From contig NW_023998415.1 of the NCBI RefSeq assembly GCF_014805625.2, forward strand, positions 13,509,079 to 13,573,078: a stretch of 64,000 nt of DNA, given 5' to 3'. Shown here piece by piece: positions 13,745 to 28,922 of the stretch. The stretch is from Glossina fuscipes (taxonomy: Eukaryota > Arthropoda > Insecta > Diptera > Glossinidae). Both the position numbers and the translations under genes were made by a program. Numbering within the stretch: position 1 is the stretch's first letter; every line of letters begins with the position of its first letter. Below the pieces are notes generated by a model. That model was given only the letters and a program-made list of their open reading frames with translations, made no database searches and had not been told where the DNA came from.

Positions 13745-15337
13745 ACAATATATGTCCACTGTTGTGTTGCTGTCGAGTCGCAGACACAGCCAACTATGAA
13801 ACAAGAAAGCAACAACAAGAAAAATGCCCCAAACATGCACATATGATACTTTGTAAGAACAACGATGATGTGCAATCGGGCATCACATTTGTACATATAT
13901 ATATATATAGATAAATGAATACATATACATTTAAACAACTGTGTGGCTAAACTTATGTGGCAAACAGTAGCAATTGTATTTTGTGTATGACATTGTTATG
14001 ACTTCAATATGCAGGACACGATTTAGTGAATTATTAAGCGCACAGATTTCCTAACATGCAATATAACTTAAAAATAAACATATTTAAATCGGAGAGAATA
14101 TCAAAAAGCGAAAGATTTTATGAACAAAATGGCGCTAGCGAACAAAACAGAAGAGAAACTATACACTCTTCGAATCGATACTCATCTATATAGGATAGCC
14201 ATATTTTTGATAGGAAGAAGCTTGCGCGAACTCTACGGACATTTATGTAACCATAGTAAGAGATCGAAGTCCACAATCAATTCACATGTTGCAATACTAT
14301 TTTTTTTTTTTTTTTTTTGTTCCACTCCAGTATGCCCTTTATTTACTTATTTATTTATTTCTTTATACATTTATTTAGTAATTTGTTGATTCATTTATTT
14401 ATATAATTTATAATGTTTTTTTTTTTTTTCTTTTTTTTTTCGGCCGCAGGATAGATTAAAACATCAACAAGCACTAACGTCACTATCTTGATCGGTATCG
14501 TCGGTTCTCAAAGACTTCCATTGTCATTAAAATCGAAAATTTTGTTAGCTAACCAATGCAAAGATGATCTTAAGCCGCAAATTAACTTAAAACGACAACG
14601 CAAGTTACACAAACAACAACAACAATACTAAAATTTCTTCTAAGATTAGAATCAATCAAATGTTTTCAGGCCCTTACATTTTCTAATGAGGTTGGTTATC
14701 TTTTCTTTATTAAATTATGTTAAGAGAAATTGCAGGTGATTACGAAACAAAGACAAAACTATATATCCTAATCTTTGAAACTGGCCTCTAACGGTTACTT
14801 TCTTTACTTAGACGACTGGACGCCGTTTTTAATGTTAAATTAATATCAAATTTAATAATTTATTAAATGGCAAATAGCAAGAGGAGGAGTACGAAGCAAA
14901 TAGTTTGAAAATATCGGTTGCAACTTTAAACAATTTACATTATTGGACTTGGATCGATCGATTAGTTAGTTATAATTCGTTTAATACGTTAAAGAGAATT
15001 TTCATTATTGGAGGAGACAACTTAAGTTACCAAAAAGGTAATTAAACCTGTTGATCTCTGCTAATAATAATAATAATAATAATAATTCATAAAAGCTCAA
15101 GAGTCTAAAAATGCAAATGTACTCAAAATTTATCACGGTCAAGCTTGCAAATATCACTCGAAATATGCAAGCATAGTATATGATGGGACTTGTGGATTTA
15201 TTATTCATCTATTCGATAGTAATTTCAATTTCTATTTATACGAAAACATCTTATATTTCCGTTACAATTGATCATCGAAAAAAAAAAGGTAAAAAGAAAA
15301 TGAAAGACCATAGTGTTTCATTGCTCGTTCCAAATAC

Positions 15338-15348
<11 letters not shown>

Positions 15349-15370
<22 letters not shown>
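15349..15370. repeat. Compound (TA)n(TG)n microsatellite
   Basis: A TA run changes directly to a TG run, a common compound microsatellite form. Confidence 0.9.
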
Positions 15371-15696
15371 ATTTGTATGTGCTACATTAGCGCTGCATAA
15401 ATTGTCATAAATTACCCAAAAAAAAAAATATCTAATAATTAAAAAGAGAAGAAACAGCAAAAAGGAAAGCATTCTCGTTTTTGTTTAAATACTTATATGC
15501 CTCAGACGTACACTTACGTCCAACTATGTATATATATATATATATCTATGTGTCTTGTCTGTGTCCATTGTATCATCTATCGACATATAAACAATTTCAT
15601 ATGTGCGTTGCCCCTTGCGTTCATTCTGTCGCATTTAGATCAGAGACAACGTTGTGATAAAATTCAACAACTATCTTTTGTTTCTCTACATTCATA

Positions 15697-15733
15697 TACA
15701 TACATACATACATACATACATACGTACATACAT
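15697..15733. repeat. (CATA)n microsatellite
   Basis: About nine tetranucleotide units with one substitution (CGTA). Confidence 0.9.
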
Positions 15734-16003
15734 AACTTACATGCGTATGTATTTATAAGTGTAAGTTCAATATATGCGTATTTCATTTTGAAAACGTAAA
15801 GACTTGAGCTGTTGGACAGAATTCATTACGCCACCAATTCCGGTGTTCATAATCTATAACACTGTCTTCCTAAATAAGAACATCAGCTGTAACTGCAAAC
15901 ATTTAACAGCCAATGTTTCAAGAGTTGGTCGCGTACGCAATGGCAATGGCATAATAAACAGGACCAGCAATAAAAATCAAAGATTTCTAGAGGCCCTAAT
16001 AAG

Positions 16004-16040
<37 letters not shown>

Positions 16041-17187
16041 ATTTAAGAACGATTTGACGATTAGTTTCAATAGCATTTTTCACAAATTTTAATATGCCAT
16101 CTAGACCATGAAATAAAATATTCTTTATTAGTTGCTATACATACTACTACTATTACGTAAGCTTATGTAGGTTAAGTTTAGAAGCTCGTAACCTTAAATT
16201 TCAAAAGATACAAAATTTTTGCATAGTCTCTAAAGAAACAACGTAATCCTCTCACATGCTTTGAAAGTACGTACGGACACTAGTTTGCCTTGAAAAATAT
16301 CTTCATAAAAAATTCCCCTAAAAATCGCTTCCTGGTTATCAACAGTGTCTGCTACTTTGAATTAGCATAACAGCCTGCAGTTCTTAGCCATTTAAGAGCA
16401 CGTATAGCCGAAACAGGCGGGCCATATGTAGCTATATAGCTTCATGGAACCTTTTCAAAACAAATATTCAGTGACAATTATTTCGATGACATTCTTCAAT
16501 TCAATTCTCCTTTTCAATTTCTCAATAAGATTTTTTAATGAATAAAAGAAAAAGAAAATAAAAATTTTCTAAAACTTGCACTTTATGTAAAATCTTCAAA
16601 ATTATATATATATATATATATATAGATTAATGTGAAAAAAAATTCTTTAAAGCTGAGCCCTAATCATATCATCGCCCGGTTGCTAAAGATTATGCCTCAT
16701 ATGTTACTGGTTGTGCTGAGCTGCCTTGTCAACGATAACGCATCTTTTACACACGCGCACACTTTCATATATATATATATATATATATAAATGCGTACAT
16801 ATATACATACATACATATGTATATCCTGTAGTTTTAAAAACCCATGATCTTTGGATACTTGAAATGAATACATACTTTGGTTTACCATTTTAGATGTATG
16901 GGGAGTTGTAATCGTTGGTTTAGTTGATTGTCAGCGTATAAATTGATGAATGTACGCTTGAAGGGTAGCGTTTTTATGCACGTGTGCATGTATACGTTCT
17001 TGTTAGGTATACATGTGCGCATATATGTAGGTTACCACCAGACGATCAATATCAAAGATCAAAATGTTTAACATGCACGATTACAATGGTCGCAGTAAGC
17101 TATAGCTGCTCCATTACAGCTACTGTATTGATTTCCTATTACCTCTTCTCTGTTCGATTCTTCTCATTTTTTCCTTTTTTTATTTTC

Positions 17188-17218
<31 letters not shown>

Positions 17219-18223
17219 CTTTTTTATATTTTGTTTTTTCTGTTTTGTTTTTTATGATCTTTGCATTTGATTTAAAAGATCACCATAATGATATTCCAAG
17301 ATTAATTTAAATGCTTTTAAGATTCGAAAAATTTCCATTTGTGAATCGATGGAATAAGTATTTCTCAGAAGATTATCGCATTCATTATGTACATCGAACA
17401 ATTCAAATGATCGCGAATTTGTATTCTGTGAACTCTAGTCTCAATTTTGATCACCGATATATTCCGAAAATACATCTACATCTAGTTATTAGTGTTATTC
17501 GTTATTAGTTAGCGAATTATTTTCAAGCTATGTTACATTAATTGATAAATCTCTTCAGAGAATTCACACGGCGTCTAAATTGCTGGGGGCTTATTATTAT
17601 TATTTTTATTTATTTATTTTTTTTTCTTTTTTTAGCTTTTAGGCAAAATTTCGCGACATTAAGCCCTATGATGCGACAATATACAATAAATATTTGCTAT
17701 TGAATGATAACTGATGCCTTTCAATCCAAAGATGGATCTGTAAATCAGATGAATCATATGAAAGACTTGTTCTACACAGCAGATGGATGTTAACCCTCAA
17801 GAGAACATTTAGCATATGATAAGAAGAAAAAAAGAAAATGAGTGAATTACGGCGTTCCGAAAGAGAACTTGATGTAACGGTTAATAAAATCGTCTCGTAA
17901 GAATCGTGTCTCAGAAAAATCTGATCTGGGAAAGGAAACATAACAAACTTGAAAATAAGTATGTTTACTTCACAATTCGATTTCTTTTATATCAACATAC
18001 TTTCCCCATCAGTGTTCAATACCTTTGATGACGTGTTTTTAGAGAAAACTATCGAACACTTCTTTATTGGCAAGTCTTCGTTTGTTTTTTTTCCAACTTT
18101 GGAAAGAGCAAATAATCCAATGCGGCTAAATCTGCCAAATGGGACACTTGACGAAGCATATCGGAGTTTAATTCTTTGACTTTACCGATCGCATGAACTT
18201 ATGCTTGAATTATAATAGAGTCT

Positions 18224-18404
18224 ATCCGCGTGAGTGGCCGAAAGCGAGGAATCCCGACTCAACAACTCAATGGTTGTGGGTTTAAATCACAAGTACATTA
18301 GAGTTTTTAATAAAAAGCCGATAACCTTAGAGATGCTACTGCTTTTAACAGTTTACTCTAAGAATTTATTTCTCTGGCGAAATTAATAATAATAATAATA
18401 ATAA
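18224..18404 (+). mobile_element. tRNA-derived SINE with target-site duplication
   Basis: A tRNA-like head carries an A-box-like TGGCCGAAAGCG near 18235 and a B-box-like GGTTTAAATCA at 18279-18289, about 44 bases apart as in tRNA genes. An unrelated body of about 90 bases and an (AAT)n tail at about 18384-18404 follow. Identical 10-bp copies of AATAGAGTCT flank it at 18214-18223 and 18405-18414, the mark of LINE-driven insertion. The head looks most like a Leu/Ser-type tRNA but is too diverged to fold as one. No second full copy was found in the window. Confidence 0.65.
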
Positions 18405-18951
18405 AATAGAGTCTCGCTTGGCTTTGGTATTGATTGAGTTGAAACCTTTCGTATGAAAACATTATATCACATAATGATGAGCATGTTTCTTCATGCTTAC
18501 AAATTGATCAGAGAGAGTTCATTTTTGATGGCTCTTAAATACATAATAAAAACCGTAGCGCAGTCAAAATCTTTAAATTTAAGCTTTATAAGATTGTTAC
18601 CGTCGGACATAAGGATTTTTTTCAAAACAACAACTGTTGTTTACTTGTCAATTCGGGCCCCCTAAAAGAGTTGCAATCCATAATTGTATGGATCCAATAA
18701 CGTATTTGTTTGCCCATTTATTCGGCTAATTCAAAGAAGTCATTACGGTATAAAGAGGATTAAAATTAATTATCTTATATTTTAATTATAAATTATTAAT
18801 ATCCGTTTCAATAATTATATTGATAAGAACAGCAGCATACTTATAGTAATAGATATAGTGAACATTCATACATTCTCAATACGTAAAGGATATCAAAAGA
18901 AGATTAAAACGTTGATAGTCAAAACGATAGAGTAATAAGTTAATTGGGATA

Positions 18952-19275
18952 TATTGCCTCGAGGCTCGCTGCATAGTATTAATATAATATTAGTTTCCTT
19001 AAGTAAAGCAGGCGATGTGAGTAAACCGAAAACCCAACTCCGGTTCCTAGACTTAAGGTCAGGCCATTAACTCAATTGGAGACAGTTAATCGCGATTCGA
19101 CCTCAGCTTTCGTGAGGCAGATCTAAAAAATTGTTTCTATGAAAAATCTATTAAAGCTAGGAACCCACACTATCATACTAAGCTTGATCCCGTAGTTTTG
19201 TATACCATTTCTTCTGCCATTCTTCAAAAAATGGGAACGATGCGACTACTTTTCCTCGGATGCCTCGAGGCAATA
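18952..19275. repeat. 14-bp inverted repeat containing GCCTCGAGGC palindromes
   Basis: TATTGCCTCGAGGC at 18952-18965 and its complement at 19262-19275 bound about 296 bases. No target-site duplication is visible outside the arms, so a MITE is possible but unproven. Confidence 0.55.
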
Positions 19276-22200
19276 GCCGTTACTAGCGGTCGGTTGAGTA
19301 TGTCGGTGAAGATACAGGAGAGTAGAACAGTTCAAGTGGGTGCGTGGGTATACTTTGCAGATATTAAGCTATTGTGAAAGTGAAATGACTAAAGGATTTC
19401 GTCGTGCTACTGATAAAGCAAAAGAATTGTTAAATACAAGATCCAACAATCTACCTCGGTGGTAGTGGACTTGATTTAATTGACGGAGACATAGCTAGAT
19501 ACATATCTTCACGAAAACGGTCATAGTTAGATGAAGAATATAAGAAATTTATGGATTGGGCTTGTTTATTCCGTTCGAAACATAGTATACAAGAATGTTA
19601 TCCCTTGTTTTAAGCATAAGTTTTAGATATATCTGAACGAACCAAAATGTGCCGCAAATACAAGGATATTTCCAAAGCATGCTATATGGCAATAACTATC
19701 GGCTAACTTAACCCAAACACATAAAAATTGTATATCAAAATCATTGTCAAATCGAGCAACACCCTACGTTAGTAAGTTATATAAATGCACCCCCCGCTTT
19801 TTTATTTAACCTATCATACATCTGCGCTAATAAGATGAGAACATAGTTTGATTACTGAATAGTCCAAGATTTAAACAGGTTTCTGCGCGAGCTGTCACTT
19901 AGAATTCACAATTGAACTTTTGAAGCAAACCGATATGTAGGTTAGATTTAATTTGCCCAACATTTTGAGCAAGAAACTAACAAGGGACAAGAATATCGAG
20001 TTTTCGGAAATATAATCAGTAATTTCCGTAGCTGTGGAGGGTATGGATACACTAGGCAAATATACGATACGGTTTTCATCGATTATTCTAAAGTCTGCTT
20101 TAGCGGAAGAGTAATTTTAAACGAAGAAATTCTGCGCGATTGGACAGATCTCATCTTAAATACAACGTCGTTTACTTAGAACTAAGAGAGGTGACTTCGT
20201 TTTGAAAAAATGCTTTACAGGACATAACAGACGCAACTCTAGACAAAAATATAGATTTTCTTGATGAAGGTATAACTACTTTATAGTCGCCATTACACAT
20301 TTTGATAGTTGCGGTAGCAATCGTTAACGACAATGTAGAAATTACTGTTCAATCCACTATTTATAGAACGGAGTCTTTTTACCTGTAGTAGAACTACTTG
20401 ATATTCTTAGGCCAATTGCTACATCGGCATAGATGACTTGCAAACTAATATGTGCAATAGCGGAGAGTTGCACTATTTGAAAAGTAAAGAGCGTTTACGA
20501 TCCATGATTATAAAATAAAAACGAGTAAAAATTCTATAATTGCCTATGGCCCGCCATTAAATCGCCTATACCATCTCACTGCTACGCATATAATGACTTT
20601 TCAATATAAGACATTATGTGGGAAGTGGTAGTAAAAATGGACCCACGCAATTTTAAATAGCGTTCGTCTTCGGGGCAATATACATTAGTATAGTATCGGA
20701 TAGATGTTTTTAGAGCTAATCTCCAAGGAAACACATAAATCTAAATTGCAATCATACTACCGAACGAAAAGACCTATGGATAAGTAAGAGCCTGGCGAAG
20801 CCGGAAAAAGAAGAATAGTACAAATCAGCAAACGCATATGCTAGGAGATAAATAAGCACAAACGATAACAATGAAAGGGTGCGTTAGAGCGCAAAACTAG
20901 GAAGGTCGTATTGACAAATTGACACGACAATTGGAAAAGATTGATAACTAAATAGAATAACTCTGCTCATCACTTTTAAGTGATAAATTTAGCTCACTAA
21001 CATTGCTCGCTATTTACTTCTTGTATGTTTGCGTTTTAGTAGCGAGAAAAAGTTAGGACATGGATACGATGCATCAAATTTTTTTTCATAGAAAATTCAA
21101 TTCTTCGTTTAACCCGACTTTTGTAATAAATGTCGTTATGATGACATCAATTGTGACCGAAAATTGTGTACAACTTGCAAATTGATGACAGTTACTTTCG
21201 CATCAGCAGTCGACATATCGGAAAATGCATATTTACGGGAGTTATATGAATAAAACTATTGACCATATTCCAATTTGATGATGTATGCTACAAAAGGTCA
21301 CTGCTTTGCATGAAAAATTTTATGAGATATCGAAATCGATACTCAGCCATATGATCTAACTGACTTATCTTGCTTCATTAAAGAGAATTAAAGAAGAATA
21401 AAAAAAGAATATTTGACTTTCCTTAAAAAAAAAAAGAAGAAGTACAAAAAAAAATAATTTGTCCTCACGTCTAATTAATCGTCATTTTGTCTTCTTCTTT
21501 TTCTTTTTCGCTGTTTACCTTTAAAAGGTTATCATCATTAAATGAATGTTTATTTGAATACATTTTTTATTTGAATAATCAACTTTTACGAAAAAAAATT
21601 GTTCATCATCAGGAAATTGTTGATTGTGCTTATATTAATCCATATAACATGATCGGAATTATTAATCAATATTTTGTCGCCTTCTTGTATTATTTATCTA
21701 CTTATATATGCTTGTCTATTTGTATGTCAGTTTGTCAATCTAAGGTTTTATTAAATTTACTATGAGACATACAATCAAACCATAATATAATATAATATAA
21801 ATCGATGATGACTGATGTTGTCATCCGTTTGTCACCCTATTTTAACTAAACATTAATATATACATTTATATATTTATATGTATATTTTGCAATACTTGTA
21901 TGGAATATGTGCGAACGTAAGTAGAATATGGTGAATGCAAATTCTAAAATAATTCAGACCAAAATTAAGAACATATATACGTTGTTGTTATTATTATAAT
22001 AGAAAAACAACATATCTAACAATTTATATATATGTATGTAAAATTACACCCTAAACTAGACAGACGCAAGTATTAAGTCACTGCGATAGAGTCTCAATTA
22101 GAGAGTTAGTTTGTTTTTGTTAGCTTTGCTTACCGGGAACGCGAGTACAGAATTATAATTAATATCATTTAATAAGTTGTGTAAAACATCAAACGGCAAA

Positions 22201-23190
22201 ACGTATGATTTTTTTTTTTTTTTTTTTATCATGGGATATTGGAAAATGAACGCAATTTTATTATTAGTTTATTTTTTTTTACATATTTCTTTTTTTTTTC
22301 TATTTTTTATTTTTATTTTTTTTTTTTTATTTATTTTTTTTTTTTATATATGACATTTTCAAACGCCAAACCTTAAAACTGAAATCCGAAATCCAAAAGG
22401 AAAACATGAAAACAATCATAATTACAATCTTACAAAATGCTTTGCACAACAATAGATAATAAGCGTTTATTTATTTTTTTTTATTTTTTGTTTTTTTTTT
22501 TTTGTTGCTTTCTTTGTATATAAATGCATATGTGTGGGTAAGTTGGTACTTACACTTTTAAATTCAGTAAGTTAACAATCTTTTGATTTCATACCTTTCT
22601 TTGGGTATGTTTATATATGTATAAGTAAACAGATGCATATATAAATAGATGTATATAAGTGTTGGAGGTATTCTATGGAAGATTTAACAGTTTTCCAGAA
22701 AATCAACGAATTTCATTGCAGAGTGCACTTCACCAACCCATTGCTTTCGTGGTAAATTCATAAATAGAAGTAATAGTAGCTAACGTGACCAGTGTACAAC
22801 AAACATGTTTCATGATTTCTCTTTGCTATGAATAATAAAGGTAAGAGGGAGGGGAGAGGATAAAATCATGATATGAAACAATGCTAACAATATTGTATTG
22901 TTGTTATTATTGTTGTTGTTGTTGTTGTTCGTATTATTGTTATTGTGAACAATATAGTGTGAAACTCAAATCTTGATAAACTTCCCACATTAGCACTAAT
23001 GTGTCATGGCACACGATTGCCTACCAAGCACTAAAAAAAAAAAAAACCATAGATGAGTAAGTTACATACACATAACGTAAAATCTCGTAACATCATCAAT
23101 AACATTTTATTACATCAATGCAACTAATATTTCCAGGAATGAGGCAAGAAAGCAAATTATTTTACAGAATTTAGAATAAATTATTTTTAA

Positions 23191-23221
<31 letters not shown>

Positions 23222-24109
23222 TATCGAAAAGCAAAGAAACTACTAAGTTAACTCCTTCCACCACACTTCCTTAATCGACTCCTCTGTCATATACAATGAA
23301 TTATGATCGTTAAGCTCACACAAGCATAACAAAAGAATGGCAGCATATTAATTTATCCTGTTGTCAGACTTTTTTTTTTTTCTTTTTTCTTTTCTAAGCT
23401 TTAAATGTCCTGCACAAAAAAAAACAGGACATTTCCAAGGCTGTTAATGTTTTTCCGCTGACTTGAGATAAAAAATATAATGCCAGAATACCAATATGAA
23501 GAAAAACAAAGATTGGCATATAAAAATTTATATATATAGTTAAAAAAGTCTAAAAAGTATATAAGTGAAATGAAAGAAATCACTTCAATCGCCACTCATC
23601 GCTTAACAAAGTAAATGGTCTAAACTTCCGTTCTCAGTGTATTGCCCACCCTACCCACCTTCATTATTATTTGAACGCACTCTTAAGTCAGGGGCATTAA
23701 CGCTAATAGAGATGTCAACTATGGTATACTGACTTCAAACTAAAAAGACTTACATACATACATGCATACACGCGAGCACATTTATCATCTATTTACAATA
23801 GCATAGGCATATCATAAACACGCGCTCACACATACATATCGATATTAAATATTGTATTTGTATATATGTGAACAATAATGTTTCATAACTTCCGCTTCAT
23901 AACTTTTTTTCTATAACTTTGAAAGTATACGAACACAGCTAATAATAATCCTCTATATATGTGTATACACGTTTAATATATTGTTAAGAAAACATTGAAT
24001 TCAATAAAATAAGTAACGTCAGCTATTATTATATTATATAGAGAATAAAACTAATAATGCATAACTCTTAAGTAAGTTTCATAACGCTTAATACTTTTTA
24101 AATTATATA

Positions 24110-24146
<37 letters not shown>

Positions 24147-27100
24147 TAAGATAATTTAAATTTTTCCATTCATTTCTCTAATTTTTTCTTTTTAATTCCC
24201 ATTTAATTTTTGAAAAAACCTATTTGGTCATACACATGCGTATGCATAAGGACATGATGTGTGAAGTTTGCCTAATATTTATATTATTCTCTGATTGATT
24301 GCTTATTGTCCTTATACTAAGGAACTGTATTGATTTTATCATTTCTAAGACAACACAAAAAAAAAATTCTTGAAAAAAATTTTGTATATTTGTACCGCTA
24401 TACATAGTGTAGCGGTCCGAAATTAACGTCTGACTCGATTTAAAGCCGTCACTCCTTGCTCATTTAAGAGTGTATACAATACAATCGATGTAAGTTTAGA
24501 AAATATTGAAACGCCGATCATGATGAATACATAAAGTTCGCCTGAAGGTATATCAATAACTTATTTACTTGGTTTATTTGTTAATTTTATTTTTCTTTGT
24601 AGCCGTTAAAGGCTTTCTATACCATTTAGAACGGCTCCATACGACCGTAGAGAATTCTAATCGTTTTTCAGCATAGATGGCAATTTATAGATCACTTTGT
24701 TCGCTTCTTTGTATATTTCTGTTCACATATAGCTTATACCATGCGGCTGTGTATATGTGCTTATGTGTCTTTACGTTTTTAAGTTATCAACAAATATGGC
24801 CACTGCCATTACAACAAGGCGCCATTTTTAGATTGCTCTAACACATTAATGTTGCACCCGTGGGTTTTTCTTCTTTTTTTTTTTTGTGTTGTGATTTTTT
24901 TTCTTGATGAAATCTTTTTATGGAATTATAACTATGTACGGTGTGCTATTGTCTGCTCTTGAAGTGTTACCATGACAAGTTGCATCAAGTGTCTATGTTG
25001 TGCATTCTTTAAACGCCATCTATCTCTCTCTCACTCTTTTTATCTTCGCCTTCCTAAATCGTTCTGTCGGTCTATCGATAGTAGACTTTCTTAAAAGTTT
25101 TGTTAACTGAGTATTATGTGACCGGATAACTGTTTATATATTATAAACATAAATATCAATGTATTACCCGTTTTCACATTAATGAAAATGTCATAACTTT
25201 CCCATGAGTCTTGAGAGTAAATGTTTTGTTCTTTCAATTCATAGATGATAGTAAGTACTTAACGATTGACTATCAAGCAAAACGATTCATAATTTCACAA
25301 TTTCATCACAAAAACATCATTACAATGTGATCAGTTTTGAACGGATATATAAATAAATCTACATATTTAAATGTTGCCCTAAGCTTGGGGCCAAGCTAAA
25401 AAAAGAGGGAGAGAAAGTTTTCAATTTGTTCCTAAGAATATCACTACAATAGTTATAATAACACAATTTAAGGAGTTTTATGCTTATGAACGCCGCAATT
25501 GAGAATACATTGATTACGATCAATATATAATATTATTAAATTACATTTGTGCCATAATTCCGTATCAGATTTTTGGTTTTTCACGCCCTAAAACAAGTTT
25601 TCCTCTTTTTTAAATGTCCAATGAGCCAACAACAGGAACAAAGACTCAGTGAAGGCAAACAAAACAAAAACAAGTCGTTTAAACAACATTTTTTTGGATT
25701 TAGCTAAACTCCAGCTCAGAGATGCCGATTTAAAATATCTCTCTCAATTACTGACGAACGATTCAATATGTGTGAGAATATAATATATAATAGTGAACAC
25801 CATATCCTATATATGTATATTGACAAATTAAAATGTTTCCTCAAAACCTCTAGGTATGCTCTGATTCTGGATGCGATTTGCCACCAAGTCTCTCAAATAC
25901 ATAGCACAACGTTGCTGAATGTCAATGTGATGTCTACCCTTTCGCCGCTTCGACAGCGATATTTTCCCCTATATTCCTTAGCCTATTTATAGTACTAAAT
26001 ACTAAAACTATCTCGCTAACTATTTTATGTCACGACGTTTCAACTCTTACGGGTCAATACATGTTTTTTTCGAATTGTGTTTAAGATCTGCAAATTTCGC
26101 ATTCTATCAACAAAAAAAAAGAAGGACGACTTCAAATCAAGTGTAGTAGTACCTTTCATATAACAACAAAAAATACACAAACATATATGAAAATTTATTA
26201 TTATCTTTTTTTTTTATAATCAATTTACATAAATGTTGTTATCTGTTTCATCGAAATAAGGAAATAATTATCATTTAAACTTTTATGACTGTTACTTTCG
26301 TTTTTTTGCCATCATGAGTTTTAATGACCAACAACTATACGTACACTTATCTCTTCTAAACGTTCCTAAGCTGTATTTTCACTTACTTAGCAAGTGAACT
26401 TTTGCTATCCACGAGCTAACGAGTTAATTTTAAGTGCGCTATCAAATTCGGATGTTTTAGATATGCATACTTATTATGAGCTAGAGCACTGACTAATACA
26501 GTTATTTGATAAATTGCAAATATGTCCTCTATTCGAAAACTTCATCATCTCACGCAATTTCCTTTTTCTTGATATCGTCGATATCTTAATCGGATCAATA
26601 AGTCAGAATTAAGTGTAAGAAGCCTATTCGCAAAAAAAATTTGCATTGCTTTCAAACTCACTCAGATTTGATTTGATCATTATAGTTGCAAATTGTGATA
26701 AGTGCAGTTAGAGCATGAGAAAGCTGTATGGAAGATGATTATCGCATTCGCCCATAATGGAAACAAACAGCACGATAAGAATATTTCGATAGAATGTTCA
26801 GCGATATTCATAAGCATAAAGGAAACATTAATCCTTTACTTGAAAACAATGGAAGAGAAGAAAACGACTTGAAAGAGAAGACGTCAGTTTCTTTGCAAGC
26901 CTTTAAGACAAGTTTTATCGATCATTCATTCACGCGATGGCTAAAATCGAAAAGTTTAAATGGCTTCCTTACATATACACTTTCCGACGATTTCTCATTC
27001 CAAAAAAAAAAAAAGAGATCGACAACTCTCTCACTATAAACGTGATCTCCGAGCAATTGAATATCACAGAAAAAAGTGTAGGTCGATCTAAGACTATAAT

Positions 27101-28225
27101 GAACTATGATAGAACATACATATCGACATCTTATCTAATATGCAATAATCTATTGGAAATACAAAGCTGAAGGAATAAACAAATACATTGTCACGTATCA
27201 CGTATCAATTGCGAGTGCACTACATAACGAACATAACGAAAGCTTGAAGGAACAATTCGTTGTCCTTCCAAACACAAGCTTTGGAATTGTGATTGTAAAT
27301 TCATTATCAAGCTACACTTGATATGACAAGTCATAAGAAAAAAAACATAAAAAATATAATGTCTCGAGGTTCAGAGTTTTAATGCGTCCATCATTCTTTA
27401 ACTAATTTATTTTTTTTTTTAAATCAGAAAAGTTCAGCTCTCAGTATACCTTACATATGTGCATTTTTCCTCGCTTTTCGCTCTCAGTTGTATATCGTTG
27501 ATGCTGTTTATCATCATACCGCATATAAAAATCACATGTAAAATTATAAACAAAAACAATAATAATAAGAAAGAGGAAGCAAAACAAAAAACACAAAAAG
27601 AAATGATTAACAAGCAATTTGCATTGGTAATGTGATAACTGCACACGCAATTGTTATTACTCTTGCTGTTGCCTGAATGTTAAATACATTGTTGTAAAAA
27701 AGTTCTAATTTCGCGGCATTATTGTCCTGGCACACCTAAACGTACACAAGTGACAAATGTTATGCTCTATAATGCAGTTTGTTTGTTTGTTTGTTTGTTT
27801 TTTTTTTTTTTTGTTTTTTTTTTGAAAATCAAACAACATGAAAAATAACAATTGACCGTTTGCTGACTTTTACTGCTGTGTGCTGAAGAGGTCGCATAAA
27901 AATTTTGGCAGAAGGACAAAAACAATGTTTGGAAATTGTTGGTTGTAGGTAGAGGGCTCAGGTAATATTGTATAAGATTGTTTGAAATTGGGCGCCCAGT
28001 CTATCTAATAGCATAACTTGTATACACATGTTTATGATCGTTTCACTGTGATTTGTTTTCGTTAGAAGGACTGAAGCAATCAGTAATAAATGTCTTTTTC
28101 TGATTATTTAGATACAGGCGCTATACAAATCATAAAATTCACACGTGCATCAATGTTTAAAGAATTCATAAGAAACTAACAGTACTTGAATCAGTTAACA
28201 GACTATCCTGCTAGTTTGTGTGTTT

Positions 28226-28228
28226 TGT

Positions 28229-28262
<34 letters not shown>
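28226..28262. repeat. Poly-T tract
   Basis: More than 30 thymines, among the longest homopolymers in the window and a likely place of length error. Confidence 0.9.
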
Positions 28263-28883
28263 TCTTTTTGTCCTTTTTAAAAATAAAGTCTAACAATATG
28301 TTATCGTTCAGATTTTAAAATACTGATAAAAATTTCAATCTTGCCCAACAATCATTTAAGCAACCAGGCAGTCAAACTGGCCTGAGATTAAGAATTAAGT
28401 TATCATCATGTTATTATGCTTTGGTTAATAATGCCTTAAACCTTGTATTGTATTTATTTTTTTTTTATTATTTAAGAAATAGATATACTGACTGATATCC
28501 TCAAAAAAAAAAAAAAAGACAGGTACTTCCGTTTTACCGGGAACTCAAACAGCACCCACAAGAATAGATACGTATTGATATGAAACCAGCAGAAATATTT
28601 TTGTGTGCAGGCGTTTAATCTCTTGTCTATTAGTATGTAACACGTGCAATAAAATCTCTTACAATCTCTGCAGTACGTGTCACAAATATATTCATCATCT
28701 AAACAGTTGTATGCGGTTAGCCAATATATATATATATATATTGATTGCAGATCCTGCAGAAAGTAAAGTTTTTGTGATTTCATTAAATTTAAATTTCTAA
28801 ATCATACGCAGGGACTTTTTCCAAAAATTCTCTAAAACTCCAACGCCACTACCTACCGCCGCTTCTCCTTCGCCCTTTGATTC

Positions 28884-28922
28884 TCTCTCTGAAATTCTCT
28901 CTCTCTCTCTCTCTCTCTCTGT
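28884..28922. repeat. (CT)n microsatellite
   Basis: Two CT runs separated by GAAATT; the second has about 13 units. A CA-rich segment follows. Confidence 0.9.

Larger units (their letters stand above)
7050..18200. other. Gene-free stretch rich in microsatellites
   Basis: Holds the simple repeats listed separately, opa-like CAA/CTG clusters near 10.15-10.34 and 13.40-13.60 kb, long T runs near 11.1-11.2 and 14.3-14.4 kb and many TA runs. I see no exon that I can support. Confidence 0.6.

Noticed and set aside
18231..18290. Functional tRNA gene
   Set aside because: A and B boxes are present but the arms do not pair as a tRNA, and the flanking duplications and AAT tail identify a SINE head.
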